NCBI RefSeq assembly: GCF_002019705.1
Contig: NZ_KV917377.1
Coordinates: forward strand, 1,176,565 to 1,240,564
Direction: 5' to 3'
DNA from: Shouchella patagoniensis
GTDB taxonomy: Bacteria > Bacillota > Bacilli > Bacillales > Bacillaceae_D
Length of the DNA: 64,000 nt
The position numbers and the translations under genes were made by a program. Below the pieces are notes generated by a model. It searched no databases. It was not told where the DNA came from and was given only the letters and a program-made list of their open reading frames with translations. Below are positions 30,407 to 43,386 of this stretch, in pieces; position 1 is the stretch's first letter, and each line of letters opens with the position of its first letter.

Positions 30407-31462
30407 TTATGTACGAAACCATTGGTTATTTTCTTGCGATTCAATTAGGATATCTTGCTCAAGCGCTTCTATCTCATTAGAAGCTTCGAGCACATCAAAT
30501 CGCTCGCATCCATAGCAATCGACCATTTCTTTCTCATCTGAATCCATTCCGAGGCGTTCTGAAGCAACTAGGTGAAATGCGCATGCCCAGGCTTGTGCAT
30601 TTCCAGCAGGTGGTACGAATGGGTATGTCAATAACAAATATGTATGGTGTAGTTGTTTGGCCATTTGCAATAAAACTGGATTTTCGTGCTCAAGTTGACG
30701 CTCAAGAGCAGAACGGATCTCTTTATCCACCTCCCGTTCACCAGGCTCCTGCAAATCTTTTGGTATAAGTTTTAATGATTTACCATCTCGCTTAATGACA
30801 ATAGGTTGTGCATCCTGCCATTCATGAAGCAACTGTAATGCGAACGTGCGCATTAGTGGGTTCGCCAACTCATCACTTGCTAATTCGCGTACATCCTCCA
30901 ACAGAGCTAAAAGGTTAAGCTCACGAACTGTTTGAAGGGCTTTCCATTTAGCCGGTTCATTTGTTGCATGGAGCCCAGCTCTTAATTCCAAAATCGTTTC
31001 TTTTTTATGTCCTTGATCAAGCAATGATTCATCATATGCTTTTGAATCACTCATTTGCCTGCTGAAATGTAGTAGTTCATAAAAAGTCTCAGCATATGCA
31101 GGTGGCAAACGATTTTCTCCTAAGATAGTCTCAAGTAAATGAACAACTTCTTCATATCGTGAAAGTTGAACAAGAAGGGATACATGTACTTGCAAGGTTT
31201 CATAATAGTCGCCAATTCCTTCATTTAAGAGAGTCTTTGTTTTCTCCACTGCTTCGGCTTGGCGGTTTAGTTCAATTAGACTCAAAACAACACCAAATCG
31301 CGCCTGCGGGTTAGTAGGCTCGTGGGTTTCAGCTTGGGTAAACAATTGCAGTGACCTATCTGCATGTTTTTGTTTTAGTTCGTCCATCCCTTCTTCAACT
31401 AGGCGCTTGACCAACCCAGGAAATAGAATGAGCTTTTTTTCATCTTGCTTCTTATCTGTCAC
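30407..31462 (-). CDS. ysoA: YsoA-like TPR repeat protein
   Basis: 351 aa soluble protein. Its N-terminal half shows tetratricopeptide-like helix pairs (DELKQKHADRSLQLFTQAETHEPTNPQARFG, VVLSLIELNRQAEAVEKTKTLL in pieces). A longer helical C-terminal part ends in a Cys pair, YGCERFD. It matches B. subtilis YsoA in size, type and position between leuD and tig. The molecular role is unknown; TPR proteins usually scaffold protein contacts. The start is GTG with only a weak ribosome site, so the start is less certain. Confidence 0.82.
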   Translation of the reverse strand: MTDKKQDEKKLILFPGLVKRLVEEGMDELKQKHADRSLQLFTQAETHEPTNPQARFGVVLSLIELNRQAEAVEKTKTLLNEGIGDYYETLQVHVSLLVQLSRYEEVVHLLETILGENRLPPAYAETFYELLHFSRQMSDSKAYDESLLDQGHKKETILELRAGLHATNEPAKWKALQTVRELNLLALLEDVRELASDELANPLMRTFALQLLHEWQDAQPIVIKRDGKSLKLIPKDLQEPGEREVDKEIRSALERQLEHENPVLLQMAKQLHHTYLLLTYPFVPPAGNAQAWACAFHLVASERLGMDSDEKEMVDCYGCERFDVLEASNEIEALEQDILIESQENNQWFRT

Positions 31463-31574
31463 GTAAATCGCCCGCTTTCTCCTATTCCATTAATGTATCA
31501 CGGCTCCCATAAAGTATACAAATTCTACATTACTTCTATTCGCTATTCGTTCCCTAAACCCTGCTAAATCAAAC

Positions 31575-31604
31575 ATAAGAAGCTCCCAGACGATGCCAGG
31601 GAGC
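31575..31604 (-). terminator. Terminator-like hairpin after leuD
   Basis: GCTCCC and GGGAGC stem extended by imperfect pairs, followed by TTCTTATGTTT. Confidence 0.6.
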
Positions 31605-31610
31605 AAATTC

Positions 31611-32189
31611 TTAACGGCTGTTTTCATAAGCCGTAATTTGATCTTCATATTTTAACGTTAAACTTATTTCATCCCATCCATTTAATAACATATCACGCCA
31701 ATACGAATCCATTTCAAACATCGTCTCCAACTTGCCACATACTAACTTCTTCTGCTCTAGATCAACAACGACTTCTTCATGCTGCTCTTTAACGACCTCC
31801 ATCCATTGTTTTGTATCTTCTGCGGAAAGTGTAATTGGCAACAAGCCATTCTTAACGCAGTTATTATAAAAAATATCTGCAAAGCTCGGAGCAATGATTA
31901 CGCTGAATCCATAATCGTACAATGCCCAAGGAGCATGTTCTCGAGAAGAACCACACCCAAAGTTATGCCCCCCTATTAATATGCTTGCTCCTCTAACTTC
32001 AGGCTGATTTAATTCGAAAGAAGGGTTTTCTACACCATCAGATAAGAAGCGCCAATCATAAAAGAGAAACTGCCCGAAACCAGTTCTCTCCACACGTTTC
32101 AAAAATTGTTTCGGAATAATCTGATCCGTATCAACGTTTACTCGGTCAAGGACAACAGCTTTGCCTTTGTGTATACGAAATGGTTCCAT
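31611..32189 (-). CDS. leuD: 3-isopropylmalate dehydratase small subunit
   Basis: 192 aa. It pairs with LeuC to isomerise 2- to 3-isopropylmalate. Signatures are RVNVDTDQIIPKQFLKR and GGHNFGCGSSREHAPWAL (active-site loop). The ATG overlaps the leuC stop by one base (TGATG); an in-frame TTG one codon earlier is less likely. Last gene of the ilv-leu operon. Confidence 0.96.
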   Translation of the reverse strand: MEPFRIHKGKAVVLDRVNVDTDQIIPKQFLKRVERTGFGQFLFYDWRFLSDGVENPSFELNQPEVRGASILIGGHNFGCGSSREHAPWALYDYGFSVIIAPSFADIFYNNCVKNGLLPITLSAEDTKQWMEVVKEQHEEVVVDLEQKKLVCGKLETMFEMDSYWRDMLLNGWDEISLTLKYEDQITAYENSR

Positions 32190-33601
32190 CAACGTTCACC
32201 AACCTTTTCCATACTTCTGACATCTACAAACTGTCCTGCAATTGCAGCTGCCGCTGCCATCGCCGGACTTACAAGATGTGTTCTCGCCCCTTTTCCTTGC
32301 CTGCCTTCAAAATTACGATTAGATGTTGATGCACAACGTTCTCCTTCTGGGACAATGTCTGGATTCATACTTAGGCACATGCTACATCCAGAACTACGCC
32401 ATTCAAATCCTGCTTTAATAAATACTTTATCTAACCCTTCTTCTTCAGCTCTTTTTTTAACCCGTTCAGAACCAGGTACTACAAGGGCACGTACTCCTTT
32501 TGCCACATTTCTTCCATTAATAATTGCCGCTGCATCCCTTAAATCACTTAAACGAGAATTGGTACAAGAACCAATAAAAACATGTTGAATTTCAATTGAT
32601 TGAATAGGAGTTCCAGGCGTCAACTGCATATACTCAAGCGCTTGGCTAATAGCACGTGATTCTGATTCGGAACGTCCTTCTTTAGGATCAGGAACTGTTT
32701 GTGAAATTGAAAGTCCTTGCCCAGGGTTTGTTCCCCAAGTAACCATTGGTTCTATAGTTGATGCGTCAATTGTTAATGAACGGTCGTATGATGCACCTGC
32801 ATCTGTAGCAAGTGACGACCAATAGGATACACGTTCCTCAAAAGCCTTTCCTGTTGGGACTTTACTTCTTCCTTCTAAATAATCAAACGTTACTTGGTCT
32901 GGACTAATTAATCCCGCTTTTGCCCCAGCTTCAATGGACATATTACAAATCGTCATTCTTTCTTCCATTGTCATTCCTCGAATAGCCTCACCAGTAAATT
33001 CAATTATGGAACCTGTCCCTACATCAACACCAAACTTAGAAATAATTGCTAAGATCACATCTTTTGCCGTTATGCCTAACCCAAGTTTTCCTGATAAACG
33101 GATCTCTAGTGTTTTTGGTTTTGATTGCCATATGGTTTGAGTCGCTAACACATGCTCCACTTCACTTGTACCAATTCCAAATGCAATTGCACCAAACGCT
33201 CCGTGTGTGGATGTATGACTGTCACCACAAACAATGACATGCCCTGGTTGAGTAAGTCCCAATTCCGGTCCTATAATATGAACAATTCCGTTTTCAGGAT
33301 GGTCAAGATCAGCAATTTCGATATTAAACTCGTTACAATTTGCAGCCAGCGTTTCCATTTGAGTTCGTGCAATCTGGTCTTTAATATCATATCTATTTAC
33401 TGTAGGTACATTATGGTCCATCGTTGCATACGTTTTTTCAGGACGTCTTACACTTCTCCCCGCCAATCTCAGTCCTTCAAACGCTTGAGGAGATGTAACT
33501 TCATGAACCAAATGCAAATCGACATAAAGCAAATTCGGCTTTCCTTGTTCTTCAACTACTGCATGCGAATCCCAAATTTTTTCAATAATCGTTTTCGCCA
33601 T
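32189..33601 (-). CDS. leuC: 3-isopropylmalate dehydratase large subunit
   Basis: 470 aa aconitase-fold protein. The three 4Fe-4S cysteines lie in [11 protein letters not shown] and [11 protein letters not shown]. The [26 protein letters not shown] motif region (about 130-155) is strongly conserved. ATG with GGGGGGAG. Follows leuB by 13 bases. Confidence 0.97.
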   Translation of the reverse strand: MAKTIIEKIWDSHAVVEEQGKPNLLYVDLHLVHEVTSPQAFEGLRLAGRSVRRPEKTYATMDHNVPTVNRYDIKDQIARTQMETLAANCNEFNIEIADLDHPENGIVHIIGPELGLTQPGHVIVCGDSHTSTHGAFGAIAFGIGTSEVEHVLATQTIWQSKPKTLEIRLSGKLGLGITAKDVILAIISKFGVDVGTGSIIEFTGEAIRGMTMEERMTICNMSIEAGAKAGLISPDQVTFDYLEGRSKVPTGKAFEERVSYWSSLATDAGASYDRSLTIDASTIEPMVTWGTNPGQGLSISQTVPDPKEGRSESESRAISQALEYMQLTPGTPIQSIEIQHVFIGSCTNSRLSDLRDAAAIINGRNVAKGVRALVVPGSERVKKRAEEEGLDKVFIKAGFEWRSSGCSMCLSMNPDIVPEGERCASTSNRNFEGRQGKGARTHLVSPAMAAAAAIAGQFVDVRSMEKVGER

Positions 33602-33614
33602 TTTTCTCCCCCCA

Positions 33615-34706
33615 TTAGTTGCTGTATGAAGCGATTTTCAACGCTTCGATCACAGCGTCTGTCATTTCTGTTGTCGAAACAATTCGATCACCTGTTAAAG
33701 CAATATCCGGCGTACGGTAACCATTACGTAACGCTCTTTCAATAGCAACTTCAATCGTCTTTGCTTCTTCAATTAATCCAAGTCCATATTGAAGAAGCAT
33801 GGCCGCAGAAGCAATCGCCGCTAGAGGATTCGCTATTCCTTTCCCTGCGATATCCGGTGCTGATCCATGTACTGGTTCAAACAAACCCAGCTTTGACGAA
33901 TTCATACTCGCTGATGGAAGCAAACCAAGGGAACCAGAAATCATTGAGGCTTCATCACTTAAAATATCGCCAAATAAATTCTCGGTTACGATTACATCAA
34001 ATTGCCTCGGATTACGAATAAGTTGCATTGCCGCATTATCTACAAGCATATGTTCAAGTATGACATCCTTATATTCATTCGCTGTTTCTTCGGCTACCTC
34101 TCGCCATAACCTACTTGATTCAAGGACATTCGCTTTATCTACAGACATCACACGTCCACTTCTTAGCCGTGCAAAATCAAATGCCTGTTTAAGAATTCTT
34201 TTTATTTCCGATCGCTTATATACCAGGGTATCAACTACACCTAGTTCCCCATCAATTTCACGGCGTTCACTTGGTGAACCAAAGTAAATTCCACCTGTTA
34301 ATTCACGAACAATTAAAAGATCGACTCCAGTTAATATTTCTGGCTTTATAGCGGAGGAATGAATTAAAGGCTCCATTACTTGAACCGGGCGTAAATTGGC
34401 GTAAAGATCAAGGGCTTTGCGAATTTTCAATAGACCACGTTCTGGTCTTAGCGAAGGTTCCACATTATCCCATTTTGGTCCTCCTACCGCTCCAAGTAAA
34501 ATGGCGTCTGCATTTAAACATTGTTCAACGGTTTTATCTGGAAGAGGTACACCAGACTTGTCAATAGCAACTCCACCAATCTGTTCCTCAGTAAATTGAA
34601 AGGTCACTCCAAAAATCTTTCCTACTTCCTCCAGAACACGTTTTGCTTCAAAAACAATTTCTGGACCAATTCCATCACCCGGTAAAAGAACTATCTTCTT
34701 TTCCAT
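33615..34706 (-). CDS. leuB: 3-isopropylmalate dehydrogenase
   Basis: 363 aa. NAD-dependent oxidative decarboxylation of 3-isopropylmalate to 2-oxoisocaproate. Seen are GDGIGPEIV at the N-terminus, [10 protein letters not shown], the conserved [35 protein letters not shown] and the NAD motif [18 protein letters not shown] (each written in part). Length is normal. ATG with GGAGGTTCGT. Follows leuA by nine bases. Confidence 0.97.
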   Translation of the reverse strand: MEKKIVLLPGDGIGPEIVFEAKRVLEEVGKIFGVTFQFTEEQIGGVAIDKSGVPLPDKTVEQCLNADAILLGAVGGPKWDNVEPSLRPERGLLKIRKALDLYANLRPVQVMEPLIHSSAIKPEILTGVDLLIVRELTGGIYFGSPSERREIDGELGVVDTLVYKRSEIKRILKQAFDFARLRSGRVMSVDKANVLESSRLWREVAEETANEYKDVILEHMLVDNAAMQLIRNPRQFDVIVTENLFGDILSDEASMISGSLGLLPSASMNSSKLGLFEPVHGSAPDIAGKGIANPLAAIASAAMLLQYGLGLIEEAKTIEVAIERALRNGYRTPDIALTGDRIVSTTEMTDAVIEALKIASYSN

Positions 34707-34715
34707 ACGAACCTC

Positions 34716-37266
<2,551 letters not shown>

Positions 37267-37305
37267 TTAAAATCTCTCCCTTATTTTTAATTATATGGAC
37301 TCGCT

Positions 37306-37824
37306 TCAATTAATAAGCGTTAGTCTAGACGTATCCGTGCTCATTTTTGCACTTCTGTTAATCGCTGTTACACCGGTTCGTGCAACTTCTTGAATCCCAT
37401 ATGGTTTAACAAGTTCAATAAAAGCTTCCACTTTTTCTGTATTCCCTGTTACTTGCAACGTCATTGACTCTTTGCCGATGTCAATTGCCTGTGCTCGAAA
37501 CGTTTCAGCGAGCGAAGCTATTTCACCTCGCTGAACGGAAGTTGCCATAATTCGGACTAATACCAATTCACGAGCGACAGTTGCTTCATCCGTTATATCT
37601 TTAATTTTCAATACGTCAATTTGCTTATGAAGCTGCTTTATTACTTGTTCTACATTTTCCATCGAATCAACAACGACAACAAATGTCATTCTCGATATAG
37701 AGGGATTTTCTGTCACACCGACAGTGATACTATCGATATTGTATTGCCTTCTTGAAAACAAACCTGTTATACGATTTAGCACTCCAGAGCGATTGTGAAC
37801 CAAAACCGTTATTGTTCGTTTCAT
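37306..37824 (-). CDS. ilvN: Acetolactate synthase small (regulatory) subunit
   Basis: 172 aa (called ilvH in B. subtilis). An N-terminal ACT domain ([26 protein letters not shown]) would bind valine and control IlvB; the C-terminal domain matches IlvN. The ATG overlaps the ilvB stop by four bases. A longer frame with 27 extra codons lies wholly within ilvB and is rejected. Confidence 0.96.
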   Translation of the reverse strand: MKRTITVLVHNRSGVLNRITGLFSRRQYNIDSITVGVTENPSISRMTFVVVVDSMENVEQVIKQLHKQIDVLKIKDITDEATVARELVLVRIMATSVQRGEIASLAETFRAQAIDIGKESMTLQVTGNTEKVEAFIELVKPYGIQEVARTGVTAINRSAKMSTDTSRLTLIN

Positions 37825-39548
37825 GATGGCTTCACCCCTTCCATGCAATGGTGGCCTTGACCTGGGCAGATCATTGGGTATACATTTTCTTCTTTTGCAA
37901 CACACACCTCAAGTAACACAGGTCCAGCGTGCGACAATGTTTCTTCTATTGCTCCATCCAACTCAGATAATTTTTCAACTTTGATAGCCTTAATACTATA
38001 GGCATCAGCTAACTTACTAAAGTCTGGCTGTATCGGAAAGAGGGAGTGTGAGTAACGTTCTCCATGAAATAACTGTTGCCATTGTCGAACCATTCCGAGC
38101 GAAGCATTATTAACGATGATTATCTTTACTGGTAGTTGCAGCTCTTGTAGTATAGACATTTCCTGTAATGTCATTTGAAATCCAGCGTCCCCTGTAATCG
38201 CAAGGACTGGCAATTCCGGTTCGGCGATTTGGGCACCAATAGCTGCCGGAAAACCAAAACCCATTGTGCCTAAGCCTCCTGATGTAACCCATCGATTTGG
38301 TTTATTGTAAGCAAAAAACTGTGCTGCCCACATTTGGTGCTGGCCTACATCGGTTGTAACAATCGCTTCACCATTTGTTTGTTCATATAACTTCTGTATT
38401 AATTCTTGTGGCTTGATTACTTCCTTGTCGCGCTTAAACCAGAGTGGATACTCTCTTTTCCATGACTGAGTCTGCTTCCGCCAATCATCATGTTCCGCGT
38501 TTGGTCCTTTCCCTTGAAGCAACATCGTCAATGCAGCTTTTGCATCACCAACAACCGGGATATCAACATAAATGTTTTTACCGATTTCCGCCGGATCTAT
38601 ATCAATATGCGCAATTGTTGCGTAAGGAGCAAAATGTTCTAAAACCCCTGTTAGACGATCATCAAAGCGAGATCCAATGTTGATTAGAAAATCAGTCTCA
38701 TGCAGCGCCATATTAGCTGCGTATGTTCCATGCATTCCACCCATCCCTAAATGGAGTTCATTATTTCCCGGGTAAGAACCTAGCCCTAATAATGTATTTA
38801 CAAGCGGAAGTTGGTTTCTCTCGGTAAATTGGATAAGTTCTTCACTTGCTTGAGCATGCAATACTCCAGCACCAGCCAATAAAACAGGCTTTTTAGCAGT
38901 TTGAAGCTTTTCCAGAACCTTTCGAATTTGTTGCTTATTAGGTTTAGTCGTTGGTTGGTATCCAGGTAAATGAATTTTTTTCTCATAGCGAAACGTTGTG
39001 ACTTGTTGGGAAATATCTTTAGGTAAATCAATTAATACCGGTCCAGGCCTACCAGTAACAGCAATATGAAATGCCTCCTTCACTGTTTGTGCAAGTTCAT
39101 CAACTGACCTTATTTGGAAGTTATGTTTTGTAATCGGCATTGTAATCCCTAACATATCCGCCTCTTGGAAAGCATCAGTTCCAATTAATTGCGTACCAAC
39201 TTGGCCTGTTATGACAACTAGCGGTAATGAATCCATCATTGCATCAGCAATTCCAGTTACAACATTTGTAGCCCCTGGTCCTGAAGTAACAATACATACA
39301 CCAGGCTTCTGAGTAATGCGTGCATAACCTTCTGCAGCATGTATCGCACCTTGTTCATGCCTAGCGAGAATATGGTTCATTCCAAGCTTGTATATTTCAT
39401 CATAAGTCGGTAAAATGGCCCCGCCTGGATAGCCAAAAATGACCTCAACCCCCTCACTAGCTAACGCTTTTAACAGGATCTCTGAACCTGTACACAATCT
39501 GTTTTTATCATTTACCGGTTGTTTCTCTGTTTCCTTGGAATGAATCAT
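37821..39548 (-). CDS. ilvB: Acetolactate synthase large (catalytic) subunit
   Basis: 575 aa thiamine diphosphate enzyme making acetolactate for Val/Leu and acetohydroxybutyrate for Ile. The catalytic glutamate lies in [20 protein letters not shown] motifs include [14 protein letters not shown] and [14 protein letters not shown] (ThDP-binding GDG-type loop, here GDAGF). ATG with AAAGGAGG. First gene after the leucine T-box, so its transcription responds to uncharged tRNA-Leu. Confidence 0.97.
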   Translation of the reverse strand: MIHSKETEKQPVNDKNRLCTGSEILLKALASEGVEVIFGYPGGAILPTYDEIYKLGMNHILARHEQGAIHAAEGYARITQKPGVCIVTSGPGATNVVTGIADAMMDSLPLVVITGQVGTQLIGTDAFQEADMLGITMPITKHNFQIRSVDELAQTVKEAFHIAVTGRPGPVLIDLPKDISQQVTTFRYEKKIHLPGYQPTTKPNKQQIRKVLEKLQTAKKPVLLAGAGVLHAQASEELIQFTERNQLPLVNTLLGLGSYPGNNELHLGMGGMHGTYAANMALHETDFLINIGSRFDDRLTGVLEHFAPYATIAHIDIDPAEIGKNIYVDIPVVGDAKAALTMLLQGKGPNAEHDDWRKQTQSWKREYPLWFKRDKEVIKPQELIQKLYEQTNGEAIVTTDVGQHQMWAAQFFAYNKPNRWVTSGGLGTMGFGFPAAIGAQIAEPELPVLAITGDAGFQMTLQEMSILQELQLPVKIIIVNNASLGMVRQWQQLFHGERYSHSLFPIQPDFSKLADAYSIKAIKVEKLSELDGAIEETLSHAGPVLLEVCVAKEENVYPMICPGQGHHCMEGVKPS

Positions 39549-39580
39549 AAACCTGCCTCCTTTAATGGTTTTTTAAAAAG

Positions 39581-39855
39581 AAAAAAGCTTCCTCACATCC
39601 CATGCCAAATTTACCTTCAGCAAGGGGCGAGAAAGCTTTCACGCGGTACCACCCTTATTCACTAACTATCGTTAGCCTCTTACGGACATTTTGCCCGCAA
39701 TTTTTGATAACGAATGCAACTAGTACATTCGGCGCTCCTACTTCAATTTTCAGAGACGCACTCAGAGGTGAGTTTCATATTGGTTTTAACACCGTTTCGC
39801 AGCACCAACGGTTCTCTGTAGATAAATACCAACATTACTTTCCTCTTCATCGTTT
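39581..39855 (-). promoter_or_regulatory. T-box leader of ilvB (leucine specifier CUC)
   Basis: On the minus strand: GAAGAGGAAAGTAATG (AGTA box), Stem I around AGAGAACCGTTGG, a specifier CTC at 39770-39772 in context GAAACTCACC, and the T-box AAGGGTGGTACCGCG. A terminator follows, in which AAGCTTTCTC pairs with GAGGAAGCTT before six T. A CUC leucine specifier is also known for the B. subtilis ilv-leu operon. It sits between ilvD and ilvB with no clear promoter of its own. Confidence 0.92.
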
Positions 39856-39861
39856 TTGTTA

Positions 39862-41526
39862 TTAAATTTTCATTACTCCGCCCGTATTTGCGGATGTAAC
39901 CAATTTTGAGTATCTTGCTAGATACCCTTTTTTCACTTTAGGCTCTGGTTCTGTCCAACCTTCACGACGTCTTGCAAACTCTTCATCACTAACATCCCAC
40001 TCAATAGTTCGATCTATTAAATTAATTGAAATGATATCTCCATTTTCAACGAAAGCAATCGGACCGCCTTCTGCCGCTTCAGGAGAAATATGTCCAATTG
40101 AGATTCCACGAGACGCTCCTGAAAAACGTCCATCTGTTATCAGTGCTACTTTTGTACCTAATCCTCTTCCCTGAATTGCAGATGTTGGAGCAAGCATCTC
40201 CGGCATTCCTGGTCCACCTTTTGGTCCTTCATAACGAATGACTACAACATGGTCTGCGTGAACAGTCCCTTTATTTATTTCATCTTGAGCTTCCTCTTGT
40301 GAATTAAATACAATCGCTTCTCCAGTAAAAATTTTAATTGTTGGATCAACTGCTCCTACTTTAATAACCGCCCCGTCTGGAGCAAGGTTTCCATAAAGAA
40401 TTGATAATCCACCAACGGGGCTATATGCCGTTTCCCTTTTCCGGATCACATCGCTATTTGTTATCTCCGCATGAGCAACATTTTCATAAAGCGACTTTCC
40501 TGTGATCGTAATTCGATCACCTTTTACAGCTCCCATTTCCACTAGTTCTTTCATGATTGCTGCTACGCCCCCCGCTTTATGAACATCGTCCATTGAATAA
40601 TCTGACGCAGGACTGATCTTACATAAATAAGGAACTCGTTCAGCAACTTGATTAATTCTCTGCAAATCATAATCAATCTCTGCTTCATTAGCAATCGCCA
40701 ATGTATGCAAGACTGTATTTGTTGATCCGCCCATCGCCATATCTAACGCAAAAGCGTCATCAATCGTTTCTTCTGTAACAATGTCCCGTGGTCGAATATC
40801 GTTTTCAATCAATCCCATTAAATGTTTAGCAGCATCTTTTATTAGTTTGTGCCTGGCTTTAGAAGTAGCAACCAATGTCCCGTTTCCTGGAAGAGCAAGA
40901 CCTAACATTTCCATTAATGAGTTCATTGAATTCGCAGTAAACATTCCTGAACATGATCCACATGTAGGGCAAGCCTGTTGTTCGATTTCCAAAAGTTCCT
41001 CTCTTGTCAGTTTACCTGACGCAAATGCGCCCACTCCTTCAAAGACAGATACAAGTGAAAGACTCTGACCATCCTTTGTCCTACCAGCTTCCATCGGACC
41101 ACCCGATACAAATACGGATGGCACATTCGTCCGAACCGAAGCCATTAACATACCAGGTGTAATCTTATCGCAATTCGGTATATAAAAAACACCATCAAAC
41201 CAATGGGCGTTAATAACGGTTTCTGCTGAATCGCAAATGATCTCTCTGCTCGGTAGTGAATACCTCATTCCTATATGGCCCATGGCAATGCCATCATCCA
41301 CTCCAATTGTATTAAACTCAAATGGGATACCACCAGCTTCAATGATTGCTTCTTTCGCAACTTCAGCAAATTTGTTTAAATGCATATGACCTGGAATAAT
41401 ATCAATGTATGAATTACATACACCGATAAAAGGCTTATCCATGTCTTCTTCTTTGACACCAGCCGCTCGAAGAAGACTTCGATGAGGCGCCCGGTCGATC
41501 CCTTTTTTGATCATGTTGCTTCTCAA
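39862..41526 (-). CDS. ilvD: Dihydroxy-acid dehydratase
   Basis: 554 aa Fe-S enzyme, third common step of Ile/Val synthesis. The cluster cysteines are in [11 protein letters not shown]-like [13 protein letters not shown] and [17 protein letters not shown]; the C-terminus [13 protein letters not shown] is typical. I start it at TTG ([17 protein letters not shown]), which follows GGGGGG by eight bases and fits homologues (558 aa in B. subtilis). The reading frame stays open 30 codons further up to a GTG that has no ribosome site. Transcribed from its own promoter and possibly through the T-box into ilvB. Confidence 0.93.
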   Translation of the reverse strand: MRSNMIKKGIDRAPHRSLLRAAGVKEEDMDKPFIGVCNSYIDIIPGHMHLNKFAEVAKEAIIEAGGIPFEFNTIGVDDGIAMGHIGMRYSLPSREIICDSAETVINAHWFDGVFYIPNCDKITPGMLMASVRTNVPSVFVSGGPMEAGRTKDGQSLSLVSVFEGVGAFASGKLTREELLEIEQQACPTCGSCSGMFTANSMNSLMEMLGLALPGNGTLVATSKARHKLIKDAAKHLMGLIENDIRPRDIVTEETIDDAFALDMAMGGSTNTVLHTLAIANEAEIDYDLQRINQVAERVPYLCKISPASDYSMDDVHKAGGVAAIMKELVEMGAVKGDRITITGKSLYENVAHAEITNSDVIRKRETAYSPVGGLSILYGNLAPDGAVIKVGAVDPTIKIFTGEAIVFNSQEEAQDEINKGTVHADHVVVIRYEGPKGGPGMPEMLAPTSAIQGRGLGTKVALITDGRFSGASRGISIGHISPEAAEGGPIAFVENGDIISINLIDRTIEWDVSDEEFARRREGWTEPEPKVKKGYLARYSKLVTSANTGGVMKI

Positions 41527-41645
41527 TTGAATCGCCCCCCGTACTGCTTTTTTGCTTAGTTTTTTTTTACGTTCATACAAAGAAGTATTAAAGAATACTC
41601 CTCCTGCAGAGGACACTTGTTTTTGTTTAACTATTATTGCAATTT

Positions 41646-41674
41646 ACTATACGCCTCTTACTTGCGATGGTCAA
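41646..41674 (-). promoter_or_regulatory. Sigma-A promoter of ilvD
   Basis: TTGACC, 17 bases, TATAGT on the minus strand, about 120 bases before the chosen ilvD start. Confidence 0.68.
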
Positions 41675-41821
41675 CCATTTTTCGAAAATTGTATTTAAAA
41701 GAAAATTCATGTATGCGCTTCCACATTTGGTATCACGCTAAATTATACTTCAGAATTTTTTTTGGCTTTCTAGCTATATTTTTCCGAAAAGCGGGGATAG
41801 TAAAAAACAGGTGGTGATGTT

Positions 41822-42232
41822 ATGCAACGAAAAAACACTAAAATGAAGTTCATTAAAAGTATACGTATTCTCTCTCGCTTTTTCTTTCCTCACCCACGGG
41901 CATCTCTTGTCGTAGTAACTAATCAATGGGAATTATGTCAACAGGAAGCAGAACGTAATCTTTGTCGAGTTTTACGAGACAGAGGCTACTATCCCTCACC
42001 CGATTATTTCGTCGACTCTATATCAATTAATGTTGCGATCGTACCTTACCGTGTTGCATTAATCAGAAAACAAGAGGCTACGAAAGAAAGGAAAATTGCC
42101 CGTCTTTTACAGCGCAAAGGCTGGTCAGTTTATTTCTATTCTGAAGAACACATACGCAAAGATATCGACCGATTGCTATATTCAATTGAATCAAACATTG
42201 AACCTTTAGAAAACGCCTCATTGCACATTTAA
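41822..42232 (+). CDS. Unknown protein, possible degenerate DUF559/Vsr-type nuclease fold
   Basis: 136 aa, basic N-terminus, no signal peptide. The ATG follows AGGTGGTGATGTT and a terminator closes the gene. The order of elements AERNLCRVLRDRGYYPSP, then YFVDSISINVAIVPYRVALIRK, ERKIARLLQRKGWSVYFYSEE, then IRKDIDRLLYSIE recalls DUF559/Vsr-like restriction-endonuclease folds (E..L...L...GY, core strand pair, R...L...G..V, I..D...L..I). The expected D and ExK positions read N and VALIRK, so catalysis is doubtful. It stands alone between ilvD and the tRNA genes, divergent from ilvD. Family assignment is my inference from pattern only. Confidence 0.65.
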   Translation: MQRKNTKMKFIKSIRILSRFFFPHPRASLVVVTNQWELCQQEAERNLCRVLRDRGYYPSPDYFVDSISINVAIVPYRVALIRKQEATKERKIARLLQRKGWSVYFYSEEHIRKDIDRLLYSIESNIEPLENASLHI

Positions 42233-42246
42233 GCAAGGCGTTTTTT
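42211..42246 (+). terminator. Terminator of the plus-strand orphan gene
   Basis: AAACGCC..TTGC and GCAA-GGCGTTT stem followed by TTTT. Confidence 0.85.
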
Positions 42247-42490
42247 GTTCTGTCTGCTTTGAATAAACCTACTTGCTTTTTTTCTATATATATTTCACTA
42301 AGTACAGAACATGAATTTTAAAAGCAATACGCAATACATTCTTAAATTAACACTTCAAACATTTGAGAAATAGGATACCGGGAAGTATTCATAGGGAATT
42401 TAAATTGATATGGGAACACTAATTTACGCATCTATCCGTTTTGTCTGGAGCAAAACATAGGAGAGGAAAAATAGGAAGGGATTTCATTAG
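42247..42490. other. Non-coding gap beside the tRNA genes
   Basis: No supported reading frame. One small hairpin (GTTTTG-TCTGGAG-CAAAAC near 42438-42456) and an AGGAGAGG string without a start codon. No att-like repeats of the tRNA 3' end. Confidence 0.5.
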
Positions 42491-42523
42491 AAAAAACCTT
42501 CATGCATTAATTACATGAAGGTT
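42491..42523 (-). terminator. Terminator after tRNA-Arg
   Basis: AACCTTCATG and CATGAAGGTT stem, then TTTTTC on the minus strand. Confidence 0.9.
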
Positions 42524-42531
42524 TTTTCATA

Positions 42532-42605
<74 letters not shown>

Positions 42606-42613
42606 TCAAAATA

Positions 42614-42687
42614 TGGAGCGGGTGATGGGAATCGAACCCACATCATCAGCTTGGAAGGCTGAGGTTTTACCACTAAACTACACCCGC
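42614..42687 (-). tRNA. tRNA-Gly (anticodon TCC)
   Basis: Acceptor GCGGGTG with CACCCGC, anticodon loop CTTCCAA, T-loop GTTCGATTC, discriminator T and an encoded CCA. First gene of the two-tRNA unit, eight bases before tRNA-Arg. Confidence 0.96.
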
Positions 42688-42752
42688 ATATTATTTAATT
42701 GAACACTTTACCTATATGTATTATGTACGCACAACTATTTGCGACGTCTATA

Positions 42753-42781
42753 AATATACCTTAACCGTGTAAATATGTCAA
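42753..42781 (-). promoter_or_regulatory. Sigma-A promoter of the tRNA-Gly/tRNA-Arg unit
   Basis: TTGACA, 17 bases, TATATT on the minus strand, about 65 bases before tRNA-Gly. Confidence 0.75.
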
Positions 42782-42814
42782 CTATAATATGTTTAGTTTT
42801 TCTTAATAACAAAG

Positions 42815-42854
42815 CCTGATCACTTTATTTACAAATTCTAAATAAAGCAACCAG
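42815..42854 (-). terminator. Terminator-like hairpin after ysnB
   Basis: CTTTATTTA and TAAATAAAG stem, extended by outer CCTG/CAGG pairs, then CTTTGTTATT. Confidence 0.6.
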
Positions 42855-42876
42855 GTTATTTTTAGAATTACTCTTA

Positions 42877-43386
42877 CTAAAGCTCAAATGATTTACTTAA
42901 ATGAGGAACTTCCTCACCAGAAATTGAGTAATAGACAACCTTTGCTTTTTTCTGCTCAATTGTCACTATACAATATGTCCCTTGATTATAACCTTTAGGC
43001 AATCGAACACTCCCTGGGTTAATTAAGAGTACGCCGTGCTTTTTTTCTGCTTTAGCAATATGTGTGTGACCATAAACAGCAATTTTAGCCTCACTTCTAC
43101 TAGCATGAGAAATTAACTGATCTAAATCATTTTTCACACCGTGGTGATGTCCGTGTGTAATGTACACAGGAATTCCGTTCCATTCTAAATGAAGCTCTTG
43201 CGGAAAAGCAGCAAAGAGATCACAATTCCCAGCAACTACTTGTGAACCAGCCAATACTTGATCACCTACATCAAGTTCCGAATCGCCCGCATGAATGATT
43301 CGCTCAACAAAATCACGTTTTTGGTCAATGATTTCTGCTAGTTCTTTTTTCCATCCATGGCTGTCGCTAACAACAAGAACGTTCAT
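42877..43386 (-). CDS. ysnB: YfcE/MJ0936-type metallophosphoesterase
   Basis: 169 aa calcineurin-like phosphodiesterase. The full metal-site set is present: DSHG near the N-terminus, GDSELD, GNCD, THGHHHG and YGHTH. Small phosphodiesterases of this family act on phosphodiesters in vitro; the physiological substrate is unsettled. Its ATG overlaps the rdgB stop by four bases. Last gene of the gerM-rph-ysnA-ysnB neighbourhood, same order as B. subtilis. Confidence 0.93.
   Translation of the reverse strand: MNVLVVSDSHGWKKELAEIIDQKRDFVERIIHAGDSELDVGDQVLAGSQVVAGNCDLFAAFPQELHLEWNGIPVYITHGHHHGVKNDLDQLISHASRSEAKIAVYGHTHIAKAEKKHGVLLINPGSVRLPKGYNQGTYCIVTIEQKKAKVVYYSISGEEVPHLSKSFEL

Noticed and set aside
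33152-33745. Plus-strand 197-codon frame
   Set aside because: Shadow of leuC/leuB on the other strand.
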